Shown here: in pieces, positions 19,701-27,421 of the stretch
Numbering within the stretch: position 1 is the first letter of the stretch
How the letters are laid out: each line of letters starts with the position of its first letter
Assembly: GCF_900142775.1 (NCBI RefSeq)
Contig: NZ_FRCC01000004.1
Span: forward strand, 186,001 to 250,000
Length of the DNA: 64,000 nt
Direction: 5' to 3'
Source: Flavobacterium flevense
GTDB taxonomy: Bacteria > Bacteroidota > Bacteroidia > Flavobacteriales > Flavobacteriaceae
Notes under the pieces: generated by a model
What the model saw: the letters and a program-made list of their open reading frames with translations, nothing else
The model's database searches: none
What the model was told of the DNA's origin: nothing
Position numbers and translations under genes: made by a program

Positions 19701-19985
19701 GGTGATCCAATGGGGAATGCTGAATTTTCCAACAGATGGATTGAAGATGGTTCTTATTTAAGATTAAAAACATTAGTGTTGGGGTATGATTTTAAAGTTA
19801 ACGATATGAATTATATTAAGTATATCAAGCTTTATGCTACGGCTAATAACTTACTAACTTTTACTAAATATCTTGGGTATGATCCTGAGTTCAGTGCTAC
19901 TTCATCAATTTTTGGTCAAGGAACTGATATAGGCTTAGCTCCTCAATTTACATCGATTCAATTAGGATTGCGTTTAGGACTTTAA
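16794..19985 (+). CDS. SusC/RagA-type TonB-dependent outer-membrane transporter (second copy)
   Basis: Outer-membrane channel of 1063 residues. The signal peptide is cleaved near MYAQQ. A carboxypeptidase-like regulatory domain (VKGIVKSAKTKTALSGINI, DGSFEIKV) precedes the plug (LSLRGFNSLYATNKPLIIVDG, IEDITVIKDGSSLYGTKGANG) and a barrel ending QLGLRLGL. Like the first SusC it lacks an STN domain. It differs enough from the first copy in its N-terminal domain and plug to be an old duplication rather than a recent one. It is followed 29 bases later by its own SusD, so the operon encodes two complete import pairs. Confidence 0.93.
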   Translation: MLKNIKLSCLVGLFFASGLYIPMYAQQAQDSTATATTTINKNVKGILVKGIVKSAKTKTALSGINIAVEGFSAVITNDDGSFEIKVPNLEALLKISGENFQTKVYALRSQESGIEIFLNEPNYTQAYQVANTAAGDQMQYNNTNAASVVNFSKDQWSNPINESVGGFLQGKVAGLNTVRNSSTPGAGSYLSLRGFNSLYATNKPLIIVDGMIYDDEDYGSGIIPNNVSSPLSNLDVKDIEDITVIKDGSSLYGTKGANGVIKITTIRPTELSTKIDFTMYGGVNQTPDQLPLLGSDAFRTHLSQLEATRGLSQQQIAALPYMNDEIGSAGYFKYHNNTNWQDQVFKQTTSQNYFLKIRGGDEIAKFGLSVGYMDSKGIVDQTNTKRYSTRLNAALKLTDRLSVDANLSFINNVQEQWDQGFAYKTSPMYLALTKSPFFAINDINDLGEISPNLSDVDDFNVSNPNAILTNGFGKNNNYRFFGNLKFKYALNKAWDINTILGLTLNKERETFFIPDLGVADIVLNTAIGNNRSGSEVQQYNSLFTDTYANYFKKFNNDHNLDVRFGIRTQNNKSESDLGLGYNSSTDDFTMVGAGSNLLRQVGGALGEWNWLNVYANADYNYRNKYFLTTSYAVDGSSRFGDKISNGNDKYALMTSITGAWLVSSEGFMKNVKSIDYLKLRASIGHSGNDDIGNFTAQKYYESQNLLGMQGLVRGNIGNPNLQWETVKKFNLGADLGVFNERINASLDVFSNKTDNMIVYQTISNLSGFDDVVSNSASMRTIGADLSLNARVFKSADFTFDFGLNISRYKNEIQSLPNGDILTQFAGATYLTSVGKDANLFYGLKSVGVFSTTAEANAAGLNRRLSNGELVAFTAGDMQFVDKNDDNIIDNNDRMVIGNPNADLLGSFSTNIAYKRFSLQALFNFSLGNDIYNGLRYNLEKMSGYENQSIAVANRWRAEEQQTDMPKAVWGDPMGNAEFSNRWIEDGSYLRLKTLVLGYDFKVNDMNYIKYIKLYATANNLLTFTKYLGYDPEFSATSSIFGQGTDIGLAPQFTSIQLGLRLGL

Positions 19986-20014
19986 TTATTTACTCTCATA
20001 GAAAGAACATACAG

Positions 20015-21763
20015 ATGATAACAACGATTAAAACAAAAACAACAAAAAGTATCGTATCCATTTTATCGGTTATGACACTATTATTTAGCCTTGGCTCATG
20101 TCAGGACTATCTGGATGTGCAACCTGAAGATAAGCTTGTAGGGGATCAATTATATCGAGATATTTACGATGCTGATGCAGCCGTGATAGGAGTTTACGGT
20201 AAGTTTATGGCTCTTGCTGAAAAACACGTAATTCTTAACGAAATGCGTGCCGATTTGATGACTACTACTAGAAATTCCACTCCTTATTTAAAGGAACTTT
20301 CGCAGCATAATGTTTCAGCCGAAAACCCATACATTAGTCCTAAAGAGTTTTATGAAGTGATTCAAAATTGTAATGATATCTTAAAAAATTTCGATATCAT
20401 GTTAGCTGATAAAAAATTTACGCAATCCCAATATGAACAACGTTATGCTGATGTAGGGTGTATTCGTTCATGGGTTTATTTGCAATTAGGTATTCACTTT
20501 GGTAGCGTTCCTTATATTACTGAGCCTATTGAAACTTTAGAAGATGTACAAAACATATCTAAATACCCAAGAATTTCTTTTGATCAACTTATTGATAAAT
20601 TAGTAGTTTTTACAGAATCATTAACATATAAAAAATTATACGATTCACAAAGTAGTTTAGTTATAACAGTTGATACTTATAATACGGCGAAGTTCTTTAT
20701 TAATAAAGAATGTTTATTAGGAGATTTAAACCTTTGGAAGGGTAATTATTTAGCTGCGGCTTCATATTATAAAAACGTTCTAGAAACTTCTTCTAATAGT
20801 GCAAATATTAATGAGTTGTTTGATGTTTACCGTCTTAAAGGGGCTGATGTTACAACAAATAATGATTTAGCTGTTGGTTATGTTAGATTTTCTGAACAAG
20901 ATGCTAGATCTTTAATTAACAATAATACCCAAGGTTGGAGGTCAATATTTCCTAGAGAGAGAGATGCAACTTGGAATATTGAATGGATTTGGTCTTTGCC
21001 TTTTGATAGTGATTTTGCTCCTGCAAATCCTTTTATAAATATTTTTTCAAAAAATTCAGGAAGTTATTTAGCTATGCCATCACAAAGAGCTATTGATTTA
21101 TGGAATAGTCAAAGACAACAAAATGATTTTCCTTACGATGCTCGTGGTTCAAAGTTTACTTATAATATGGTAGGAGATGATCCTGTAATTATGAAATATC
21201 TATACAAATTTGAAGCCGCTAATGATCAGTTTAAAAGAGAAGGTGATTGGTTTTTGTATCGTGCAGCTAAATTGCATTTGCGATATGCCGAAGCAGCAAA
21301 TAGAGACAACCAGCAAAAAATTGCTTATGCTCTATTGAATGTTGGTATATACGAAGCATACAGAGATGGGCTTACGACTTCCGATGATGTAACTAATGTT
21401 ATGCAAACTAAAGAGCCTTTTCCTTATGATTTTGATGCTCGTAATGGTGAAGCTCCCCGTTTTAGAGGTAATTGGCATCGTAATGTTGGAATTAGAGGAC
21501 GTGCACGTTTGACAACTGTTGGCGCAATTGGTGATGACATGATAACTACTGAAAACAATATTATAAATGAAGCTGCTTTAGAGCTAGCATACGAAGGAAA
21601 CCGTTGGGAAGATTTAGTGCGTATAGCTAGACGTAGAAATGATCCTTCTTTCTTAGCTGATAAAATCTATGAGAAATTAAATAAAGAGGGTAATGCTGAA
21701 GCTGCTAATGTTAGAACGAAATTAATGAATCCTAGTAATTGGTACTTGCCATTTAAATGGTAA
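20015..21763 (+). CDS. SusD/RagB-type outer-membrane lipoprotein (second copy)
   Basis: Surface ligand-capture lipoprotein of 582 residues, lipobox Cys29 (FSLGSC) followed by QDYLDVQPEDKL. Helical SusD segments include CIRSWVYLQLGIHFGSVPYI, and the conserved LELAYEGNRWEDLVRIARR precedes the C-terminal NPSNWYLPFKW. It is the last gene of the FAS1/SusCD operon and is followed by a strong terminator. The final 17 codons and the 3 prime flank are duplicated about 0.7 kb downstream, which suggests a former second susD gene. Confidence 0.92.
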   Translation: MITTIKTKTTKSIVSILSVMTLLFSLGSCQDYLDVQPEDKLVGDQLYRDIYDADAAVIGVYGKFMALAEKHVILNEMRADLMTTTRNSTPYLKELSQHNVSAENPYISPKEFYEVIQNCNDILKNFDIMLADKKFTQSQYEQRYADVGCIRSWVYLQLGIHFGSVPYITEPIETLEDVQNISKYPRISFDQLIDKLVVFTESLTYKKLYDSQSSLVITVDTYNTAKFFINKECLLGDLNLWKGNYLAAASYYKNVLETSSNSANINELFDVYRLKGADVTTNNDLAVGYVRFSEQDARSLINNNTQGWRSIFPRERDATWNIEWIWSLPFDSDFAPANPFINIFSKNSGSYLAMPSQRAIDLWNSQRQQNDFPYDARGSKFTYNMVGDDPVIMKYLYKFEAANDQFKREGDWFLYRAAKLHLRYAEAANRDNQQKIAYALLNVGIYEAYRDGLTTSDDVTNVMQTKEPFPYDFDARNGEAPRFRGNWHRNVGIRGRARLTTVGAIGDDMITTENNIINEAALELAYEGNRWEDLVRIARRRNDPSFLADKIYEKLNKEGNAEAANVRTKLMNPSNWYLPFKW

Positions 21764-21790
21764 TATATAGATTGAATAGTTTGTAGAGAA
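21708..21790 (+). repeat. Direct repeat copy 1: 3 prime end of second susD
   Basis: This 83-base stretch covers the last codons, stop and 3 prime flank of the second susD. It matches 22434-22516 without gaps at 78 of 83 positions, at an offset of 726 bases. Confidence 0.9.
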
Positions 21791-21822
21791 AAGGTTTGTT
21801 GGTTATTCCAGCAAACCTTTTT
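21789..21822 (+). terminator. Terminator of FAS1/SusCD operon
   Basis: Hairpin with 14-base arms (AAAAGGTTTGTTGG / CCAGCAAACCTTTT, one G-U pair) and a 5-base loop, followed by a T-rich tract, 25 bases after the second susD stop. Confidence 0.88.
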
Positions 21823-21931
21823 GTTTGTATTTTAATTTACGAAAAAACTTGTTAATTTAAAATAATTTATTAAATTTGAATGGGTTACAAAAAATGTAAC
21901 TCTTTAATCAATTTAACCAAATTTTTAAATT

Positions 21932-22363
21932 ATGAAAAAATTAACCGTTTTTTTTGTTCTATTATTAAGCTTCTCTTTTGCAGAAATGTCAGCACAAAAA
22001 ATATATTATTCGCTGATAGGACCAACTACTTTAAATGTTTATGTGAATGGTCATAAAGTTATTGATGTTACAAGTACTTACCAAGGACATAATGTTCTTA
22101 ATGGCGAACTGGATATTACGGATAAGCTCATACATACTAATAGTCCTTGGGATATAATTGAGGTTTATGCATACAGCAACTTATATGGAAATACTCCTAT
22201 AAATTTATTTGCTGGAGAATATGGATTACCTACTTATTCTCTGGAAGACGAATTAACTTTCAATTTTTTGAATGAAGAACATACTGCTGCGTCTTATTCT
22301 TGTACATGGGCACTGGGTGCCAATGATATGTATATAGAGGCAGCAGCACCTGGGTATAATTGA
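21932..22363 (+). CDS. Small secreted protein of unknown function
   Basis: I do not recognise this 143-residue protein. A clear signal peptide (MKKLTVFFVLLLSFSFAEMSAQ, about 22 residues) predicts export. The mature part is about 120 residues, beta-rich and aromatic (YYSLIGPTTLNVYVNGHKV, then WDIIEVYAYSN), with one Cys near the C-terminus. It may be a small beta-sandwich. It lies between the FAS1/SusCD operon and a leftover copy of a susD tail, and is bracketed by the two 83-base direct repeats. It has its own terminator. It could be a late addition to the locus or what remains after loss of neighbouring genes. Confidence 0.75.
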   Translation: MKKLTVFFVLLLSFSFAEMSAQKIYYSLIGPTTLNVYVNGHKVIDVTSTYQGHNVLNGELDITDKLIHTNSPWDIIEVYAYSNLYGNTPINLFAGEYGLPTYSLEDELTFNFLNEEHTAASYSCTWALGANDMYIEAAAPGYN

Positions 22364-22433
22364 TACACCTGGTTTTTTTAGGTAAATAAATTTATGATAA
22401 AAATCGAGATAAGACTGAATTTTAAAGTTGATT

Positions 22434-22489
22434 ATGTTAGAACTAAATTAATGAATCCTAGTAACTGGTACTTACCATTTAAATGGTAA
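22434..22489 (+). pseudogene. Remnant of a lost susD gene (last 17 codons)
   Basis: From 22436 the frame reads VRTKLMNPSNWYLPFKW and a stop, identical in protein to the end of the second SusD. The three base differences within the codons (ACG/ACT, AAT/AAC, TTG/TTA) are all silent third-position changes. Upstream of the match the sequence has no similarity and no start. The silent-only pattern suggests it diverged while still part of a working susD paralog whose body was later deleted. Confidence 0.75.
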
Positions 22490-22516
22490 TTTATAGATTG
22501 AATAATTTGTAGAGAA
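22434..22516 (+). repeat. Direct repeat copy 2: displaced susD 3 prime end
   Basis: Second copy of the 83-base repeat (94 percent identical to 21708-21790). It includes the non-coding flank after the stop codon and is directly followed by a different terminator hairpin. Confidence 0.9.
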
Positions 22517-22518
22517 TT

Positions 22519-22544
22519 AGCCGTTTCAAAATTTTGAAACGGCT
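22519..22544 (+). terminator. Terminator after secreted orphan and susD remnant
   Basis: Perfect 13-base inverted repeat (AGCCGTTTCAAAA / TTTTGAAACGGCT) followed by a run of eight T. Confidence 0.88.
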
Positions 22545-22580
22545 TTTTTTTCATGAAAAATAGCTGATCAGTTCCCAACA

Positions 22581-22616
22581 AAAAACCGCCTCAAAACTTA
22601 ATTTGAGGCGGTTTTT
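22581..22616 (-). terminator. Terminator downstream of pseudouridine synthase gene
   Basis: Hairpin with 15-base arms (AAAAACCGCCTCAAA / TTTGAGGCGGTTTTT). T-runs occur on both sides, so it may work in both directions. It lies 18 bases beyond the rluB stop. Confidence 0.85.
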
Positions 22617-22634
22617 GTTTGCGTAAAACGAAAA

Positions 22635-23543
22635 CTAGGTATTTTTCAAGTTGATAATTTCTTGCTCGGTTAGTAATCTCCAGTTTCCTCTAGGTAAGTT
22701 CTTTTTAGTCAAACCGGCAAAAGCAACACGATCGATTCTTAAAACATCATAATCAAAATGTTCAAAGATAGAACGAACTACTTTTACATTGGATGTTTTT
22801 AATTTCAGTCCGATTTCGCTTTTTGCTTCTCCTTCAATATAGCTTACTTCTTCTACAAAAACACGGTGTCCGTCCAGTACTAATCCTTTACTGATTTTTT
22901 CCAAATCTTCAAATTTCAAGTTTTTATCTAAGGAAACCTGATAGATTTTAGAGGACTTTTGATTAGGTAATGAAAACTTTCTAATCATATCCGTATCATT
23001 GGTAAACAATAAAAGACCAGTGGTATTTTTATCCATTCTTCCTACAGCTGCAATTTTTGAAGTTGTAGAACCTTTAACCAGTTCTAATACGTTTCTGAAT
23101 TCCTGACCTTCGTCAAGAGCAGTAGTAAAGTTTTTTGGCTTGTTTAGTAAGATATATACTTTTTTCTCAGGCGTTAATTTTACACCGTCAAAATTTACTT
23201 CGTCTCCCGGTTTTACCAGATAACCCATTTCGGTAACAGGAATGCCATTCACTTTTACATTTCCTGATTGAATATAGATATCGGCATCTCTGCGAGAGCA
23301 AACTCCCGAGTTAGAAATGTACTTATTCAAACGGATTTCGTCTTTTGCCTTCGCTCTTTTAGGAGCCTGATTAGGCTTTTTCTCTATCTTTTTAGCAGCT
23401 TCTTCAGCAGCTTTTGCAGTTGGTTTTACTTTTTTAGGGCCTTGTGCTCTTTTTGGCATCGCAGGTTTTGGCTTGTTAGAGCTTGGTCTGGAGCTGTTAG
23501 GTCTGGAACCGCCTCTTTTATTATTGCCTTCCTTGTTGTTCAT
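22635..23543 (-). CDS. rluB: 23S rRNA pseudouridine synthase, RluB/RsuA family
   Basis: Isomerises a uridine to pseudouridine in ribosomal RNA. After a basic, low-complexity N-terminal extension of about 65 residues rich in Lys, Arg, Pro and Ala comes an S4 RNA-binding domain (IRLNKYISNSGVCSRRDAD). The catalytic domain has GRMDKNTTGLLLFTND, whose Asp (about 171) is the catalytic residue, and YILLNKPKN. ATG at 23543 is chosen over a TTG three codons upstream. The long charged tail is common in Bacteroidota homologs and may bind rRNA. The exact target base cannot be told from sequence. Confidence 0.92.
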   Translation of the reverse strand: MNNKEGNNKRGGSRPNSSRPSSNKPKPAMPKRAQGPKKVKPTAKAAEEAAKKIEKKPNQAPKRAKAKDEIRLNKYISNSGVCSRRDADIYIQSGNVKVNGIPVTEMGYLVKPGDEVNFDGVKLTPEKKVYILLNKPKNFTTALDEGQEFRNVLELVKGSTTSKIAAVGRMDKNTTGLLLFTNDTDMIRKFSLPNQKSSKIYQVSLDKNLKFEDLEKISKGLVLDGHRVFVEEVSYIEGEAKSEIGLKLKTSNVKVVRSIFEHFDYDVLRIDRVAFAGLTKKNLPRGNWRLLTEQEIINLKNT

Positions 23544-23595
23544 AATAATCAAATAATTTACTTCGTCAGTCAGGACTATTTAGTCCCCGAAGGTG

Positions 23596-23603
23596 CAAAG
23601 ATA
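23596..23603 (-). promoter_or_regulatory. -7 promoter box of rluB
   Basis: Minus strand TATCTTTG followed by C, the most typical form of TAnnTTTG, 53 bases upstream of the ATG. A short palindrome (GGACTA/TAGTCC) falls in the predicted leader. Confidence 0.6.
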
Positions 23604-23716
23604 CTATTTATATCATTGAGAAACGATTTTCGATAATCAGAAAACGATAACTACTTAATTAAAGGTGTTTTAATTAGTTTTTGGTTTTCTTTATAGCAGG
23701 AAATGTTATCTATGGA

Positions 23717-24673
23717 CTAAATCGACATAAATAATTTTTTTCCGTGCCATAAAATGCTTGGATTAATAAGCATAATACAAAATACTCCTGCAACAATAAG
23801 AAATTTAAGTACGTTATGAAGCAGTAAAAAATGAGCTTTTGAATTAGATTTCCATAAATATTTTATAAAAAAGATTAGGGTTATCAGACAGAAATAAAAA
23901 TAAATGTCCATATAACCTACATCATAAATTTCGATTAAAAGATAAATAGGGAACAAGGTAAGGAGGCTCAAAAAACTAATTACTTTTTTAGAGAATTGTT
24001 CTCCATAAATAATAGGAATGGTTCTGTAATTATCAGTTACATCACCTTTTATGTTTTCTAAATCCTTAATCATTTCGCGAATAAGTAATAAAAGAAACAA
24101 AAAAGCGGCATGTGCCGAAATTACGGCAAACTGTCTTTTATAGGTTTCTATTTCATACAAAGGTAAACGGGTGTAATAATACAACAAGATCGCAAAGAAA
24201 GGAAGAATAGCTAAAAATGCTGCCATAAGATTGCCTATCCAGGGCTGTTTTTTTATTTTATGCGAGTAAAACCAAATTAGGAAAATATAAACAGAGAAGA
24301 ATAAAAAAGCACGCCATGAAATAAATAAGGCTATTACAGCTACAATAAAATTCAGCGTAAAATAAACCTTCAACTTTGTGCTTTGACTTACTAAACGATC
24401 CAACATAGACTTGTTAGGACGATTAATCAAATCTTTCCGACTGTCGTAAAAATTATTAATGATGTAACCGGAAGCGATAGTCACAGAAGAAGCAAATACG
24501 ATTAAAAATAAATTAAAATCAAGCAGTATATCTAATGCCCGAATCTCAGGAGCAAGGATAAATATAGCCGACAGGTATTGTGCTAAAATAATAATTGGAA
24601 TGTTATAACCTCTGACTACAGAGAACAAACTGATAATTTTTAACGCTAAAAGTTTGTTTTTTCTACTTAACAT
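23717..24673 (-). CDS. UbiA-family prenyltransferase (geranylgeranylglycerol-phosphate geranylgeranyltransferase-like)
   Basis: Integral membrane prenyltransferase of 318 residues with about eight to nine membrane segments. The two Asp-rich motifs of the UbiA family are present: INNFYDSRKDLINRPNK in the first cytoplasmic loop and KDLENIKGDVTDNYRT in the second. They bind the prenyl diphosphate through magnesium. Homologs beside mevalonate genes in Bacteroidota are usually labelled geranylgeranylglycerol-phosphate geranylgeranyltransferase. The acceptor is not proven, and menaquinone or heme-type acceptors are alternatives. It lies in the same minus-strand run as mevalonate kinase and diphosphomevalonate decarboxylase, which supply the isoprenoid precursor. 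Confidence 0.85.
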   Translation of the reverse strand: MLSRKNKLLALKIISLFSVVRGYNIPIIILAQYLSAIFILAPEIRALDILLDFNLFLIVFASSVTIASGYIINNFYDSRKDLINRPNKSMLDRLVSQSTKLKVYFTLNFIVAVIALFISWRAFLFFSVYIFLIWFYSHKIKKQPWIGNLMAAFLAILPFFAILLYYYTRLPLYEIETYKRQFAVISAHAAFLFLLLLIREMIKDLENIKGDVTDNYRTIPIIYGEQFSKKVISFLSLLTLFPIYLLIEIYDVGYMDIYFYFCLITLIFFIKYLWKSNSKAHFLLLHNVLKFLIVAGVFCIMLINPSILWHGKKLFMSI

Positions 24674-24723
24674 ATTTTTTACTTCTCTTACTAGTATTCG
24701 TTCTAAACCGATATTATTTTCAT

Positions 24724-24731
24724 CAAATTTA
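24724..24731 (-). promoter_or_regulatory. -7 promoter box of UbiA-family gene
   Basis: Minus strand TAAATTTG fits TAnnTTTG, 50 bases upstream of the ATG, in the 145-base gap after the histidine kinase gene. Confidence 0.4.
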
Positions 24732-24818
24732 ATGGTTTGTTTTTAAAACGAGCTTGATTTATTTAAAAAGAACTAAAAAAGAAGCGGTTTAGTATTTTTA
24801 TTTTTTGGATTAGAAGAA

Positions 24819-26252
24819 TCAGGCAACAACTTCCTGTTTTTTGGGTATTTTTACTGTAAACTTAGTGCCCAAATTAATTTCCGATGTGATTTCAACGGTT
24901 CCATTTAGATTTTCAATAGTATCTTTTACTAAATATAAGCCTAAACCCGATCCCTTATTATCGTTGTTAGTCACAAAAAACATATCAAATATTTTATTTT
25001 GATATTCTTTTTTTACACCTATTCCATTATCCTCAATTGAAATATAAATATAATCTTTATCCTGATAGGTTTTTATAGTTATAAAAGGTGATTCTTTTTG
25101 TGTGTCTGAATATTTGATAGCATTTGTCAGGATATTGTTGATGATGATTTTTAGTTTTAATTCATCACTATAAATGCTGTCAATATTTAATTCTTTGCTA
25201 ATATTGATGCGTTTGAATTCCTCACGATATTGATTTTGAACAATTGCTTCTTCAATAATTTGGTTCAAATTCACTTTAGAGAGTGTCGTTTTAGTCTTTT
25301 TATTTTTGGAGTAATCAATAATATCTTTTATAAACTGATCTTGTTTATCAAGACTTTCTTGCATGAGCTCTAAGTAGTTTCTTATTTGAGTCATGTCATT
25401 TTCAGTATTCATAATTTCTATTAATCCTTTTAAAGATAAAATAGGAGATCTTAAGTCGTGTGATGCACTGTACACAAATTTATCTAACTCTTTGTTGGCA
25501 ATAGTTAGGTTCTTATTAGTTTCTTCTATTTCCTGCTTAGAACGTCTTAATTTATTAATCATTAGCATATAATAAATACTGGCGCTTCCTATTATTAGTA
25601 AGATAAGAAAAAAGTTAATTACCAATAAAATATCCTTAACAAGACGGCTTCCGGAACTTAAGGTTTCCGAAAAAAGACGTTCGTTTAAAGTGAGTTTGCT
25701 ACTTATTACTTTTATTTTTTTTAAGATAACTTCCTTGTCCTGATTACTTAAATTATTGCTGATGATTTTTTGGTTGACAATATTGCCAATTTGTTCTAAT
25801 TCTTCCACTAATTTATCTGCTTCTTCCCATTCTTTTATGGCTTTTGCAAAAAAGGAAACATTTCTAAAGTTTTTAAAAAGCCATATTAAATCATCAAAAT
25901 CCTCGGGACTATTTCTTCCCGCTCTAAGACTTTGTTCGATGTTTTCAATGGGGGCATTGTTGAGGAGTCCTATCCGGGCAATTTTGTCTCCTTTAGGGAC
26001 ATTTAATTCCTGATTGAATAATTGCCATTCACTATTCTCCTTCGTAAAAAGATAGGTTATTAAATGACGTGTAGCATCTTTTTGTCCTTTAGAGTAAAGA
26101 GATTCTCCATTGATATAAGCTCTTGAGGAAGATAGTATTTTGATTGTAAAAAAATTGGTGACAATCAACAAAGTGCATGATATAGCTACTATGAGCAGAG
26201 GAGTAAGAGAATGACTGAGCTTAATTTTTTTTAAAAAAGTAGTTTTAAGCAT
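24819..26252 (-). CDS. Membrane sensor histidine kinase, orphan
   Basis: Sensor kinase of 477 residues. A membrane segment (about 16-37) is followed by an external sensor region of about 165 residues with no motif I can name, then a second membrane segment (about 206-230). A short coiled-coil linker leads to HisKA with SASHDLRSP (phospho-acceptor His265). The HATPase domain has N-box NNILTNAIKYSD, DNGIGV and GSGLGLYLV. No response regulator is adjacent, so its partner is encoded elsewhere. It sits alone between the UbiA gene and mevalonate kinase with gaps on both sides, and nothing ties its signal to isoprenoid metabolism. Confidence 0.9.
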   Translation of the reverse strand: MLKTTFLKKIKLSHSLTPLLIVAISCTLLIVTNFFTIKILSSSRAYINGESLYSKGQKDATRHLITYLFTKENSEWQLFNQELNVPKGDKIARIGLLNNAPIENIEQSLRAGRNSPEDFDDLIWLFKNFRNVSFFAKAIKEWEEADKLVEELEQIGNIVNQKIISNNLSNQDKEVILKKIKVISSKLTLNERLFSETLSSGSRLVKDILLVINFFLILLIIGSASIYYMLMINKLRRSKQEIEETNKNLTIANKELDKFVYSASHDLRSPILSLKGLIEIMNTENDMTQIRNYLELMQESLDKQDQFIKDIIDYSKNKKTKTTLSKVNLNQIIEEAIVQNQYREEFKRINISKELNIDSIYSDELKLKIIINNILTNAIKYSDTQKESPFITIKTYQDKDYIYISIEDNGIGVKKEYQNKIFDMFFVTNNDNKGSGLGLYLVKDTIENLNGTVEITSEINLGTKFTVKIPKKQEVVA

Positions 26253-26409
26253 AGTGTTTTTTTAGATTATTAAAAAAAAACAGTAGCTAAAGATACGGTA
26301 TTTTTATGTTTTAAAAGTAAGAATTTGTCCATTCTTCAAATAGAATAAAAATGGTTTATGGTTTATGTTCAATACTTTAATTTGAGAGCAGTTGTTTTTT
26401 TGCATAAAA

Positions 26410-26437
26410 AAACCAGAATCAACAAATATTCTGGTTT
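26410..26437 (-). terminator. Terminator downstream of mevalonate kinase
   Basis: Arms AAACCAGAAT / ATTCTGGTTT with an 8-base loop. On the minus strand a run of seven T follows, 27 bases after the stop codon. Confidence 0.8.
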
Positions 26438-26464
26438 GTATGTAAATGAAATAGGGAATAAGAA

Positions 26465-27403
26465 TTAAAATTGGTAGACTACTTCTAATTTGTAGTCTTT
26501 CAACGAAGCTTTCGCACGTTCTAAATCTTCTGTAAATCCTAAAATATAACCACCGCCGCCAGAGCCGCATAATTTTAAATAATAATCATTAGTCTCAATT
26601 CCTTTTTGCCAAATTTCATGAAATTGTTCGGGAATCATTGGTTTAAAATGACTTAAAACTACCCGGGATAATTTTTTAGTATTGGTGAATAAGGATTTCA
26701 TGTCACCACCAAGGAAATTCTCTACACAAGCATCAGTGTATTTTACAAATTGATTTTTCAACATGGCACGGAAACCTTTGTCTTTAAGATTTTCCATGAA
26801 AATATTAATCATAGGAGCAGTTTCTCCTATAATTCCCGAGTCTAATAAAAAAACAGCAGCTTTTCCGTCAAAACTTTGAGTAGGAATTCCCGTTGCTTCA
26901 ATATGATCTTTTGAATTAATTAAAATAGGGATACTCAAATAGCTGTTTAAAGGGTCTAATCCGGAACTTTTTCCGTGGAAAAAACTCTCCATTTGGGCAA
27001 AAATATTTTTTAATTGTAATAATTTATCACGGGTAAGGTTTTCAAGAACCGTGATTTTATTTTGAGCATATTTATCATAAATAGCCGCTACCAGTGCCCC
27101 ACTGCTTCCTACACCATAACCTTGCGGAATACTGGAATCAAAATACATTCCGGTATCAATGTCATTTTTTAATGATTTTAAATCAAAAGAAACCAAATTT
27201 GCCTGCTCATTTTCCAGTTTTCCTAAATAATCAGCAAAACGTTTTAAGCTGGCATTAGAAGCGATGGCTTCTGCCGAAGGTTTTTCTTCTTTTTTTAAGG
27301 CTCCGTTATAGAAATTATAAGGAATGGACAATCCTTTAGAATCACGAATAATTCCATATTCTCCAAAGAGTAATATTTTTGAGTAAAATAAAGGTCCTTT
27401 CAT
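26465..27403 (-). CDS. mvk: GHMP kinase, mevalonate kinase
   Basis: Phosphorylates mevalonate to 5-phosphomevalonate in the cytoplasm. The 312-residue protein has the three GHMP motifs. Motif 1 is near the N-terminus (YSKILLFGEYGI). Motif 2 is the ATP-binding loop GYGVGSSGALVAAI, and motif 3 is the C-terminal LCGSGGGGYILGF. The internal SFFHGKSSGLDPLNSYLSIP matches mevalonate kinases. It lies near diphosphomevalonate decarboxylase in the same direction, from which it is now separated by a toxin-antitoxin remnant. A second GHMP kinase and HMG-CoA reductase occur near the right end of the window. Confidence 0.88.
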   Translation of the reverse strand: MKGPLFYSKILLFGEYGIIRDSKGLSIPYNFYNGALKKEEKPSAEAIASNASLKRFADYLGKLENEQANLVSFDLKSLKNDIDTGMYFDSSIPQGYGVGSSGALVAAIYDKYAQNKITVLENLTRDKLLQLKNIFAQMESFFHGKSSGLDPLNSYLSIPILINSKDHIEATGIPTQSFDGKAAVFLLDSGIIGETAPMINIFMENLKDKGFRAMLKNQFVKYTDACVENFLGGDMKSLFTNTKKLSRVVLSHFKPMIPEQFHEIWQKGIETNDYYLKLCGSGGGGYILGFTEDLERAKASLKDYKLEVVYQF

Positions 27404-27421
27404 ATTTTTATTTTAAATCTT

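Noticed and set aside
22434..22516. Short functional peptide gene
   Set aside because: It is a copied susD 3 prime end with no start region, so a gene remnant is the simpler explanation.
26304..26570. 88-codon frame overlapping the end of mevalonate kinase
   Set aside because: It covers the kinase motif 3 codons in another frame and the terminator hairpin. No protein family fits.
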